From G965213525 sp965213525 (GTDB taxonomy: Bacteria > Actinomycetota > Acidimicrobiia > Acidimicrobiales > Poriferisodalaceae): a stretch of DNA of 64,000 nucleotides. Every line of letters begins with the position of its first letter. Positions within the stretch are counted from its first letter, which is position 1. This document shows, piece by piece, positions 49,801-57,999 of the stretch. The DNA lies in assembly GCA_965213525.1 (NCBI GenBank), contig OZ243889.1:1736001-1800000 (forward strand), written 5' to 3'. Both the position numbers and the translations under genes were made by a program. The notes under the pieces are model-generated. The model was not told the DNA's origin. It saw only the letters and a list, made by a program, of their open reading frames with translations, and searched no databases.

Positions 49801-50288
49801 GACGACGCTCCCTGGGGCTGGACGGTGTGGCTCTCGGCGGCGCAGGCCAGGACGGCCTTGACGATGTTGTGGTAGCCGGTGCAGCGACAGAGGTTGCCCT
49901 CGAGGCCGTGGCGCACGTCGGACTCGGACGGCTCGGGCTGCTCGTCCAGCAGCGACACCGCCGCCATGACCATGCCGGGCGTGCAGTAGCCGCACTGCAG
50001 GCCGTGGTGCTCCTGGAAGGCCGCCTGCATGGGGTGCAGCTCGTCGGCGGAGGGGGCGAGACCCTCGATGGTGGTGATCTCGGCCCCGTCGGCCTGGACC
50101 GCCAGCACCGTGCACGACTTCACCGACTGGCCGTCGACGATCACCGTGCAGGCGCCACACGATGAGGTGTCGCATCCGACGTTGGTGCCGGTGAGCCCCA
50201 GCCGCTCCCGCAGGTGGTGCACCAACAGGGTGCGGGGCTCGACGTCATGGCGATGCTCTGAGCCGTTCACGTTCATCGTGACGTCCAC
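49797..50288 (-). CDS. coxS: Molybdenum hydroxylase iron-sulfur subunit (CoxS-like)
   Basis: Small subunit of 163 residues with two [2Fe-2S] clusters. The plant-ferredoxin-type cluster is CDTSSCGACTVIVDGQSVKSC (about 43-63). The second cluster is CGYCTPGMVMA and GNLCRCTGYHNIV. It carries electrons from the molybdenum centre to CoxM. The GTG at 50288 is chosen over ATG at 50276 because GGAGGGG lies about 7-9 nt upstream of the GTG. It is separated from the ABC permease gene by 67 bp. Confidence 0.93.
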   Translation of the reverse strand: MDVTMNVNGSEHRHDVEPRTLLVHHLRERLGLTGTNVGCDTSSCGACTVIVDGQSVKSCTVLAVQADGAEITTIEGLAPSADELHPMQAAFQEHHGLQCGYCTPGMVMAAVSLLDEQPEPSESDVRHGLEGNLCRCTGYHNIVKAVLACAAESHTVQPQGASS

Positions 50289-50355
50289 GGATGACCCCTC
50301 CTCTGGTGGCGCCGGAGCGCCCGTTCTACTGCACGACCCGGACGGCTGGGCGCGC

Positions 50356-51171
50356 TCACGGCGTGATCCGCCGCAACCCTGTGAGGGCGAAGGCGCCGAG
50401 CACGACCACCGATGCCCCGAGGGCGAGCAGCCCCGGCCAGGTCGAGGACCACGCCCACCCGTTGGGCAGGGTGGCCTGGCGTCCCAGCTCCAAGATGTTG
50501 GTGATCGGGTTGAAGCGGGCGGCGTCGTGGAGCCAGCCCGTCGAGATCGACAACGGCACCTGGGCGGTCGAGGTGAACAGCGTGATGAAGATGCCGAGCT
50601 GGAACAGCGGCGCGACACGCTCGTCGCGCGCCCGGTACATCACCCCGAGGGCGAAGCTGGCCGACATCCACGAGATGCCGATCACCGCCAGGGCCAGACA
50701 GGCCAGCCCGAGCGCCCCGCCGGTGAGGTCGGCCCCGGCCACCAGTCCGATGCCGAACACGACGACCCCGACGACCACCGCCCGGCTGACCGACATCAGC
50801 ACCGTGCCGACGTAGATGGCGCTGCGGTGCGCCGGCATCATCAACAGGCGGTCGAAGAAGCCGTCACCGAGGTCGCGTCCGGTCATGAACCCCGCCCCCA
50901 GTCCGGAGAAGCCTGCGCCCTGGAGGATGACGAAGGGCAACAGCCAGCTGCGGTAGTTGTCGGTGGGGAAGCCCGGGATGTCGGTCAGCGAGGGGAACAG
51001 CCCGCTGAAGGCGACGAAGAAGAAGATGGGGAAGAACGCCACGACGACGAGCAGGCCGGGGAAGCGCAACGTGCGCAGGTTGCCCCGCCACCACACGATG
51101 CCGACGCTGGCCACCCAGCGGCGCAGACCGCCGACGGCGGTGACCGGCTCTGCGACCCGCGTCGCCGTCAC
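50356..51171 (-). CDS. ABC-2 type exporter permease (second)
   Basis: A 271-residue membrane permease with six hydrophobic segments. FFPIFFFVAFSGLF, then GAGFMTGRDLGDGFFDRLLMMPAHRSAIYVG, is the ABC-2 pattern in which an elbow helix follows the first transmembrane segments. NPITNILELGR near the end is typical of daunorubicin/DrrB-type exporters. Together with the next two genes upstream it would form an ABC exporter. GTG start overlapping the previous stop (GTGA, 51168-51171). Substrate unknown. Confidence 0.88.
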   Translation of the reverse strand: MTATRVAEPVTAVGGLRRWVASVGIVWWRGNLRTLRFPGLLVVVAFFPIFFFVAFSGLFPSLTDIPGFPTDNYRSWLLPFVILQGAGFSGLGAGFMTGRDLGDGFFDRLLMMPAHRSAIYVGTVLMSVSRAVVVGVVVFGIGLVAGADLTGGALGLACLALAVIGISWMSASFALGVMYRARDERVAPLFQLGIFITLFTSTAQVPLSISTGWLHDAARFNPITNILELGRQATLPNGWAWSSTWPGLLALGASVVVLGAFALTGLRRITP

Positions 51172-51983
51172 GACCGCAGCCTCGACCGCAACGACAGCGC
51201 AGCCAGGCCGACGAACGCGGCGGCGACGCCGGCTGCGGTGACGATGGCCCCCACCGCCCCCACCGGATCCCACCCGACGATGACCTGCTCGCGCAACCCG
51301 TTGATCATCCAGCTCACCGGGTTGACCGATGCGACCGCCTCGAACCACCCGCCCGCCAGCTGGGGCGGGAAGAACGCCGAGGACATGAACACCAGGGTGA
51401 AGAAGATGGGGAAGTAGCCGTTGACCTCCTCGACCGAGCCCTTGCGGAAGCCGATCGCCATGGAGAACGCCCCGATGGCGATGGCGAACAGCCCGGCGGT
51501 GATGGCCAGGACGACGAACCCGGCCACACCGGCCTGCACGCCGGCGCCGAACAGCACCAGCAACAGGCTGAACACCACGCCGAGGACCAGGCCGTAGACG
51601 GCCTGGCCGCTGAGGCGTCCGAGGAGCAACGACAGCCGCGGCACCGGCGAGGCCACCAGCCGGTCGAAGAACCCGTTCTGGATGTCGACGGCGATGTCGT
51701 TGCCCGCCGTGGTCGACGAGAGCATCACGCCCTGCATCAGGGTGGCCGGCAACAAGAAGCTGAGGTAGCTGTCGACCACGGGGAAGCCGGGCAGATCACG
51801 GGCCCTGGTCAACGCCGCGGTGTTGACCGCAGCGAAGAACAGTGGGAAGGCCAGCCCGGGGATCGACGCTTGGGGTTGGCGGATCAGGCCCCGGATCGAG
51901 CGCATGGCCAACGTGCGGGTCGGCGCCCACCAGCCCCGCTGACGACGGGCCGGGGCGTCCCGACGCTCGGCGACCGCGGTCAC
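51168..51983 (-). CDS. ABC-2 type exporter permease (first)
   Basis: A 271-residue membrane permease, DrrB-like. IPGLAFPLFFAAVNTAAL begins the first membrane segment. AVDIQNGFFDRLVASPVPRLSLLLGRL is the coupling region and NPVSWMINGLREQVIVGW the family end motif. It is similar in length and layout to the second permease, so the two probably form a heterodimer. Overlaps the ATPase gene stop by 4 bp. Confidence 0.88.
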   Translation of the reverse strand: MTAVAERRDAPARRQRGWWAPTRTLAMRSIRGLIRQPQASIPGLAFPLFFAAVNTAALTRARDLPGFPVVDSYLSFLLPATLMQGVMLSSTTAGNDIAVDIQNGFFDRLVASPVPRLSLLLGRLSGQAVYGLVLGVVFSLLLVLFGAGVQAGVAGFVVLAITAGLFAIAIGAFSMAIGFRKGSVEEVNGYFPIFFTLVFMSSAFFPPQLAGGWFEAVASVNPVSWMINGLREQVIVGWDPVGAVGAIVTAAGVAAAFVGLAALSLRSRLRS

Positions 51984-52951
51984 GGCGCAGCCGTGGCGTT
52001 GGCCTGCGCCGAACCCTCGAGGCGACGGCCGGTGGCCTCGGCGAACACGTCGTCCAGCGTCGGCTCCTCGAGTTGGATGTGGTGGACGTGGATGCCGGCG
52101 TCACCGAGGGTGCGCAGCACGTCGGCGAGGGCGGGGGACCCACCGTTCAGGCCGATCGCCACCCGCCCGTTGCGGGCCGGGCGGGTCTCTCCGTAGCTCG
52201 CCAGCAGCTCGGCGGTGCGCTCCTGGGCCTCTTCGTGGACCTCGAGGCGCAGGGTCGGTGAGCCGACCTCGGCCTTGAGCGAAGCCGGCGTGCCCGCCCG
52301 CACGATCGTGCCGTGATCGATGATGCCGACGCGGTTGGCGAGCTGGTCGGCCTCCTCGAGGTACTGGGTCGTCAGCAGGATCGTCGCCCCGAGCTCGGTG
52401 TTGAGGCGACTGACCTCCTCCCACAGGGCGGTGCGCGACGTCGGATCGAGCCCGGTCGTCGGCTCGTCGAGGAACAGCACCGACGGCTCGTGGATGAGCG
52501 ACATCGCCAGATCGAGGCGCCGCCGCATGCCTCCTGAGAAGGTGCCGACTCGACGATCCGCCGCCGCGGTCAGACCCACCCGCTCGAGCAGCTCCCCGCC
52601 GCGCTGGCGCACCGTCTTGTTGGGGATGCCGTGCAGCACGGCCTGCAACTTCAACAGCTCGGCGGCGGTCATCAGCGGGTCTATGGCGGCGTCTTGGAGG
52701 GCCACCCCGATGGCAGCGCGCACCGCTGCGGGCTGGCGGACCACGTCGTACCCGGCGACCACCGCGTGACCTCCGGTCGGCGCCAACAGGGTGGTGAGCA
52801 TCCGCACCGTGGTGGACTTGCCGGCCCCGTTGGGCCCGAGGAAGCCGTAGATCTCGCCCTCGCTGACCTCCAGGTCGACGCCGTCGACCGCCACCAGCTC
52901 GCCGAAGCGTCGCTGCAGGTCAACAGCGACGATCGGAGGATCGGCGCTCAC
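51980..52951 (-). CDS. ABC exporter ATPase (DrrA-like)
   Basis: An ABC ATPase of 323 residues. Walker A is GPNGAGKSTT (about 39-48), the Q loop is in GVALQDAAIDP, the signature TFSGGMRRRLDLA, Walker B VLFLDEPTTGLDP, and the switch H in TILLTTQYLEEADQLANRV is replaced by Q-Y as in other DrrA-type proteins. The C-terminal 80 residues resemble the DrrA regulatory tail (EEPTLDDVFAEATGRRLE). It overlaps coxL by 4 bp, so the exporter is made from the same message as the dehydrogenase. Confidence 0.9.
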   Translation of the reverse strand: MSADPPIVAVDLQRRFGELVAVDGVDLEVSEGEIYGFLGPNGAGKSTTVRMLTTLLAPTGGHAVVAGYDVVRQPAAVRAAIGVALQDAAIDPLMTAAELLKLQAVLHGIPNKTVRQRGGELLERVGLTAAADRRVGTFSGGMRRRLDLAMSLIHEPSVLFLDEPTTGLDPTSRTALWEEVSRLNTELGATILLTTQYLEEADQLANRVGIIDHGTIVRAGTPASLKAEVGSPTLRLEVHEEAQERTAELLASYGETRPARNGRVAIGLNGGSPALADVLRTLGDAGIHVHHIQLEEPTLDDVFAEATGRRLEGSAQANATAAP

Positions 52952-55257
52952 GAACTCGCGTCGGCGAGCGCGCGCCAGACCCGTTCGGGCGTGGTCGGCA
53001 TGTCCACGTGGCGGACCCCGAGGTGGGTGAGCGCATCGACGACGGCGTTGTGCACCGCCGGGGTCGAACCGATCGTGCCCGACTCGCCGATGCCCTTGGC
53101 CCCGAGCGGGTTCATCGGCGTGGGCGTCTCCATGGGTACGAGCTCGAAGGTGGGCAGCTCGGCCGCGGTGACGAAGGCGTAGTCGGCGAAGTTGGTCGTC
53201 TGGGGGTTGCCGAACTCGTCGTAGATGACCTCCTCGAGCAGCGCCTGGGCCACGCCCTGGGCGATGCCGCCGTGACGCTGGCCCTCGGCGAGCAGCGGGT
53301 TGAGGATCTTGCCGGCGTCGTCGACGGCGATGAAGCGGGTCAACTCGACGTGGCCGGTCTCGGTGTCGACCTCGACGACGGCGAGGTGGGCCCCGAAGGG
53401 GTAGGTGGGGCTCTCGGACTTGAAGGCCTCATCGGCGGACAACCCGCCGCTGGTGGTCGACGCCTGGGCCAGCTCGGCCCAGTCACGGCCCTGGCTCGGC
53501 GTGCCGACGACCTGGAAGCGACCGGCGGCCTTGTCGAGCTCGACGTCATCGACGTTGGCCTCGAGCAACAGGGCGGTCAGCGTCTTGGCCTTCTCGATGA
53601 CCACCTGGGAGGCCTGCCACACCGCGGAGCCACCCAGCTGCAGCGAGCGCGACCCGAAGGTGCCCACGCCGACGGGCACGAGGTCGGTGTCGCCGTGGAC
53701 GACGCGCACGCGATCCATCGGGATGCCGAGCTCCTCTGAGGCGATCATCGCCCAGGCCGTGGCGTGGCCCTGGCCGTGAGGTGAGGTGCCGGTGTACACC
53801 GTGGCGCTGCCGTCGGCCTCGATCTCGACCTTGCCCTGCTCCTCACCGGCGGTCGGCCCGGCGGTCACCTCGACGTACACACCGAGGCCGAGGCCGAGCT
53901 GGCGGGTGTCGCCACGCTGGCGCCGCTCGGTCTGCTCGGCGCGCAGGTCGTCGTACCCGGCGGACCGCCTCAACAGGTCGAGGCTGGCGCCGTAGGCCCC
54001 GATGTCGTAGGTGGCCCCGGTGGGGGTGGTGGCGGGGAACGCGGTGGTCTCGTCGTCGAGGTCGGCGCCGATCAGGTTGCGGGCGCGCACGTCGGCGGGG
54101 TCCATGTCGATCTCGGCGGCGAAGCGGTCCATGGCTCGTTCGATCGCCGCGGTCGCCTCGGGCCGCCCCGCCCCCCGGTAGGCCACGGTCGAGACCTTGT
54201 TGGTGACCACGCTGCGGCCGCTGGTGCGAACCTTGGCGATGTCGTACACGCCGAGGGCCATCACGTGGGTGAGGAAGGGCAAGAAGGCGCCGAGGGCCGG
54301 GTAGGCCCCGCAGTCGTGGACCACCTCGATCGAGTACGCCTGCACCCGGCCGTCCCGGCTGCCGCCGATCGTCACGGTCTGGAGCTGGTCGCGGCCCTGG
54401 CCCATCGCCAGCATGTTCTCGGTGCGGGTCTCGGTCCAGCGCACGGGCCGACCGACCCGCCGGGCCAGCCACCCGAGCAGCACCTCCTCGGGGTACGCGC
54501 CGATCTTGGGACCGAAACCGCCACCCACGTCAGGGGCGATGACCCGCACGCTGCCGGGTTCGAGGCCGAGCCCTCCGACGACGACGTCACGCACCTGCTG
54601 GGGGGTCTGGGTCGAGGTCCACAGGTGCAGGCGACCGTCATCGGCCCACCCGGCGGCGGCCGAACGCACCTCGAGGGGCGCGCCGGCGACCCTCTGGTTG
54701 CGGATCGCCAGCTCGACGACGACCTCGCAGTCGTCGAAGAAGCCGTCGGCGTCCACGGCGGGGGCGCCCATCGCAGCGATGTCGAAGGCCACGTTGGTGC
54801 CGGCCTCGGGGAACAGCAGGGGCGAGCCCTCGGCGGCGGCGGCGACCGGATCGGTGACGGGCTCGAGCTCGTCGTAGTCGACGATGACCAGCTCGGCGGC
54901 GTCTTCGGCCTCGGCTGGGCTGTCGGCGACGACGACGGCGACGGGTTCACCGGCGAAGCGCACCCGGTCGGCGGCCAGCAGCGGCCGGGTCATGGCCGGG
55001 TTGTAGAACGGCATGGCCGGCTCGGGGGCGGGCAGGTCGAGGTCGGCGTGGGTCAACACGGCGACGACCCCGGGGGCCGCTTGGGCCTCGGAGGTGTCGA
55101 TGCCGGTGATCGAGGCGTGTGCGATCGTCGAACGGACGTAGGCGACGTGGGCTGCGCCGCTCAACAGGTCATCGACGACATCAGCGGCGTAGGTGCCGCC
55201 GGCGGTGAGGAGCCTGGGATCCTCGACTCGCCGGACTCGGTTGCCCAGGATGCTCAT
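52948..55257 (-). CDS. coxL: Molybdenum hydroxylase large subunit, form II CoxL-like
   Basis: Catalytic subunit of 769 residues with the molybdenum cofactor site. The substrate-loop motif is AYRGAGRPE, the form II signature; true form I CO dehydrogenases have AYRCSFR. Other cofactor contacts are DVGGGFGPK, TSPHGQGHATAWA, and the catalytic glutamate in GAKGIGESGTIGSTPA. Form II enzymes may oxidise other small molecules, and their CO oxidation is disputed. A clear ribosome site (GGAGGGGGA) and an upstream -10 (55287-55292) mark the operon start. It is followed by the ABC exporter, coxS, coxM and coxD. Confidence 0.92.
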   Translation of the reverse strand: MSILGNRVRRVEDPRLLTAGGTYAADVVDDLLSGAAHVAYVRSTIAHASITGIDTSEAQAAPGVVAVLTHADLDLPAPEPAMPFYNPAMTRPLLAADRVRFAGEPVAVVVADSPAEAEDAAELVIVDYDELEPVTDPVAAAAEGSPLLFPEAGTNVAFDIAAMGAPAVDADGFFDDCEVVVELAIRNQRVAGAPLEVRSAAAGWADDGRLHLWTSTQTPQQVRDVVVGGLGLEPGSVRVIAPDVGGGFGPKIGAYPEEVLLGWLARRVGRPVRWTETRTENMLAMGQGRDQLQTVTIGGSRDGRVQAYSIEVVHDCGAYPALGAFLPFLTHVMALGVYDIAKVRTSGRSVVTNKVSTVAYRGAGRPEATAAIERAMDRFAAEIDMDPADVRARNLIGADLDDETTAFPATTPTGATYDIGAYGASLDLLRRSAGYDDLRAEQTERRQRGDTRQLGLGLGVYVEVTAGPTAGEEQGKVEIEADGSATVYTGTSPHGQGHATAWAMIASEELGIPMDRVRVVHGDTDLVPVGVGTFGSRSLQLGGSAVWQASQVVIEKAKTLTALLLEANVDDVELDKAAGRFQVVGTPSQGRDWAELAQASTTSGGLSADEAFKSESPTYPFGAHLAVVEVDTETGHVELTRFIAVDDAGKILNPLLAEGQRHGGIAQGVAQALLEEVIYDEFGNPQTTNFADYAFVTAAELPTFELVPMETPTPMNPLGAKGIGESGTIGSTPAVHNAVVDALTHLGVRHVDMPTTPERVWRALADASS

Positions 55258-55286
55258 GTGGTCCCCCTCCTCTGAACAGCGCCCGG

Positions 55287-55292
55287 ATCGTA
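55287..55292 (-). promoter_or_regulatory. -10 element of the coxL operon
   Basis: TACGAT on the minus strand, giving a leader of about 22 nt that contains GGAGGGGGA before the ATG at 55257. Unlike most genes in the window, this operon has a proper 5' leader. Confidence 0.45.
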
Positions 55293-55360
55293 GCGGTGAC
55301 CCCCCGGTGCGCCGAACCCGTGCGTCCGAGCGAGAGCGCCCCCCGGGCAGCCGAGGGGGC

Positions 55361-55753
55361 TCAGCCGGGGTCGAGCGCCCGGGCCAGCCCGGGGAAGGGC
55401 CAACCCGCCGGCCAGGCCACCGGGGCCCGGCGTGGCGGGCGGATGACGTAGAGCTCGTCGTCGGGCCTGGTCAACAGGAACTGGTCGCGAGCCATCAGTT
55501 CGACGGCGTCGGGGTCGCGCAGCTCATCGGCCCGGGCCGACAGGGCGGCCACCTCGACGTCGAGGCGCTCGAGCTCGGCCTCGGCGGCGTCGATGCGCTC
55601 GCCCTGGTCCCTGAACAGCCCCAGCGGGGCGACGTCGAACACCAACACGGCGCCGAGGACGACCATCGACACCAGTGGCAGCCCGATCCGCACGAGGCGG
55701 TGTCGCAGCGGCGGTGACGACCTGGGCGGGTGCTCCAGACCGACGGGGCTCAT
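55361..55753 (-). CDS. ftsB: FtsB/DivIC septum formation initiator
   Basis: A bitopic membrane protein of 130 residues of the FtsB/DivIC family, part of the FtsQLB division complex. A basic cytosolic N-terminus is followed by one transmembrane helix (IGLPLVSMVVLGAVLVFDVAPL, about 23-44), a coiled coil (RDQGERIDAAEAELERLDVEVAALSARADELRDPDAVELMAR) and a short C-terminal region with LTRPDDELYVIRPP. The ATG overlaps the eno stop. The eno-ftsB order is conserved in actinobacteria. Confidence 0.9.
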   Translation of the reverse strand: MSPVGLEHPPRSSPPLRHRLVRIGLPLVSMVVLGAVLVFDVAPLGLFRDQGERIDAAEAELERLDVEVAALSARADELRDPDAVELMARDQFLLTRPDDELYVIRPPRRAPVAWPAGWPFPGLARALDPG

Positions 55754-57030
55754 CAGGCCTCCTTGAAGGTGGCCGCGCCCAGGTAGCGGGCGTCGGCGCC
55801 GAGCTGCTCCTCGATCCGCAGCAGCTGGTTGTACTTGGCCACCCGGTCGCTGCGCGCCGGCGCCCCCGACTTGAGCTGGCCGCAGTTGGTGGCGACGGCG
55901 AGATCCGCGATGGTGGTGTCCTCGGTCTCGCCCGAGCGGTGCGACATCATCGAGGTGTAGCCCGCAGCCGTGGCCAGCGAGACCGTCTCGAGCGTCTCGG
56001 TCAGCGTGCCGATCTGGTTGACCTTGATGAGCACCGAGTTGGCGACCCCGGCGGTGATGCCCCGGGCGAGGCGGTCGCCGTTGGTGACGAACAGGTCATC
56101 GCCCACCAGCTGCACCCGGGATCCCAGCCGGCGGGTGAGGGTCGCCCATCCGTCCCAGTCCTCCTCGTCGAGGCCGTCCTCGATGGACACCACGGGGAAG
56201 TCGTCACAGAACGAGGCGAGCAGGTCGACCATGCCCTCGGCGTCGAGCGAACGTCCCTCGCCGGCCAGGACGTAGGTGCCGTCGGAGTGGAACTCGCTGG
56301 CGGCCACGTCCATGGCCACCGCCACGTCGCGCCCAGGCTCGAAGCCGGCCCGCTGGATCGCCTCGATCAACAGGGTCAAGGCGTCGCGGTTCGAACCGAG
56401 ATCGGGAGCGAAGCCGCCCTCGTCGCCGATGGCGGTCGACAAGCCCCGCTCGCCGATCACCGAGCTGAGCACGTGGTAGGTCTCGACGCCCCAGCGCAGC
56501 GCCTCGCCGTAGGAGGCGGCGCCGACGGGGGCGATCATGAACTCCTGGAAGTCGATGTTGTTGTCGGCGTGCTCGCCGCCGTTGATGACGTTCATCATCG
56601 GGACGGGCAGGACGTGGGCGTTGATGCCCCCGACGTAGCGGTACAGCGGCAGATCGACGTGATCGGCCGCGGCCCGGGCCACCGCCAGGGACACACCGAG
56701 CATGGCGTTGGCGCCGAGGCGTCCCTTGTCGTCGGTGCCGTCGAGATCGACGAGGACCCGGTCGATCATCCGCTGATCGAGCCCGTCCAGGCCCTCCAGC
56801 GCCTCGGCGATCTCGCCGTCGACGTGGCCGACGGCGCCCGTGACGCCCTTGCCCTGCCACTCGGCGCCGCCGTCGCGCAGCTCGACCGCCTCGAACTCGC
56901 CGGTGCTGGCCCCCGAGGGGACCATGGCCCGCCCAGCGGCTCCCGAGGTCAACACGACCTCGACCTCGACGGTGGGGTTGCCCCGGCTGTCGAGCACCTG
57001 GCGTCCGAAGATGTCAGAGATCGCGCTCAT
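55753..57030 (-). CDS. eno: Enolase
   Basis: Converts 2-phosphoglycerate to phosphoenolpyruvate in glycolysis. At 425 residues it has the expected length. The N-terminal ILDSRGNPTVEVEV pattern is present as QVLDSRGNPTVEVEV, with VPSGASTGEFEA after it. Metal ligands sit in VAMDVAASEF, SIEDGLDEEDW and LVGDDLFVTN. The catalytic lysine is in VLIKVNQIGTLTET and the signature SHRSGETEDTTIADLAV follows. It is coupled to ftsB at its 3' end. The short tandem repeats 77-124 bp upstream (57107-57154) lie in its leader. Confidence 0.96.
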   Translation of the reverse strand: MSAISDIFGRQVLDSRGNPTVEVEVVLTSGAAGRAMVPSGASTGEFEAVELRDGGAEWQGKGVTGAVGHVDGEIAEALEGLDGLDQRMIDRVLVDLDGTDDKGRLGANAMLGVSLAVARAAADHVDLPLYRYVGGINAHVLPVPMMNVINGGEHADNNIDFQEFMIAPVGAASYGEALRWGVETYHVLSSVIGERGLSTAIGDEGGFAPDLGSNRDALTLLIEAIQRAGFEPGRDVAVAMDVAASEFHSDGTYVLAGEGRSLDAEGMVDLLASFCDDFPVVSIEDGLDEEDWDGWATLTRRLGSRVQLVGDDLFVTNGDRLARGITAGVANSVLIKVNQIGTLTETLETVSLATAAGYTSMMSHRSGETEDTTIADLAVATNCGQLKSGAPARSDRVAKYNQLLRIEEQLGADARYLGAATFKEA

Positions 57031-57106
57031 GGCGTCGAGCTTGGCACCCCGAGGCGGCGAGCTCGTTCACCCCCGGCCCGCCCCCGGTGCGGCCGACGGG
57101 GCGGCC

Positions 57107-57154
57107 GGCCAGGCTGGCTCGGGATCAGCCGACCAGGCTGTCTCGGCGTCAGCT
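57107..57154. repeat. 24-bp imperfect tandem repeat upstream of eno
   Basis: Two adjoining 24-bp units (57107-57130, 57131-57154) that differ at a few positions, followed by a partial third. They lie in the 135 bp between eno and the epimerase gene. Confidence 0.6.
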
Positions 57155-57165
57155 GACCGGACAGC

Positions 57166-57999
57166 TCAGACGGGCCGGAACCAACGCCAGGTCGTGGTCG
57201 CCACCAGCGGCGTGCCGGGTTCGACGACTGCCACCTCGCCGTTGTGGGCGTCGGGGCGGTCGGTCTGGGGTTCGAGGCACACGGCGCGCTCGCGGCGGTC
57301 GAAGGCCACCCAGTGCACGCAGCTGCTCGACAGCTCGAGCTCGAGGGCTCCAGGCCAGCGGACCCGGGGCGGTCGCAGCACGTCGGTGAAGCAGTCGTCC
57401 CAGGGCCCTGGGGTCGGCGACGTCGTCGTGCCGTCGGGGATCCCCTCGTCGTCGAGGACGTACATCGACTGGGCCTCCAGCTCGATCACGGCGGGCTCGC
57501 CCCGGTCGAGGTGGCGCCTGAACCACGGGTGCCACCCCATCGTCACCGGCATCGGAACAGCGGCGTGCAGCTCGAGGCGCATGGTCAACGCCTCACCGGT
57601 CAGCTCGACCCGATGCTCGACGTGGCCGCCGTAGGGCCACCCGGGCCCGAGCTCGCAGCGGAAGGTCTGATCATCGACGACGGTCCAGGCGGCGTCGAAC
57701 ACCGTGCCGTGGATGGCGTGGCCCTCGAAGTTCGCGGGGAGCTCGTGCTCGTCGCCCCGCCAGGAGAACCGGCCGTGGCGGATCCGCCCGGCGAAGGGGG
57801 CCATGACGAAGGCTCCCCACGACACGGCGGCCTCGACGCCGCTCGTGCCAGGGGCAGGTTCGGTCAACATCAGCTCGCAGCCGTCGACGACGAGCGAGGC
57901 GATGCGGCCGCCATGCGCCAGGTCGATCGCCACCTCGACGTCGTCGGCGCGCTGGGTCACCCGCGACGTGCCGGTCCGGTCGGCGCCAGCGGTGCTCAC
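57166..57999 (-). CDS. Aldose 1-epimerase family protein
   Basis: A 277-residue beta-sandwich mutarotase. GAFVMAPFAGRIRHGRFSWRG is the sugar-binding strand with the conserved N/R residues, and EGHAIHGTVFDAAW carries the catalytic histidine. A second histidine occurs in MGWHPWFRRHLDRG. The catalytic glutamate is likely in AVVEPGTPL. It interconverts alpha and beta anomers of a sugar; the particular sugar is unknown. GTG at 57999 overlaps the mazG stop by 4 bp. Confidence 0.85.
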   Translation of the reverse strand: MSTAGADRTGTSRVTQRADDVEVAIDLAHGGRIASLVVDGCELMLTEPAPGTSGVEAAVSWGAFVMAPFAGRIRHGRFSWRGDEHELPANFEGHAIHGTVFDAAWTVVDDQTFRCELGPGWPYGGHVEHRVELTGEALTMRLELHAAVPMPVTMGWHPWFRRHLDRGEPAVIELEAQSMYVLDDEGIPDGTTTSPTPGPWDDCFTDVLRPPRVRWPGALELELSSSCVHWVAFDRRERAVCLEPQTDRPDAHNGEVAVVEPGTPLVATTTWRWFRPV

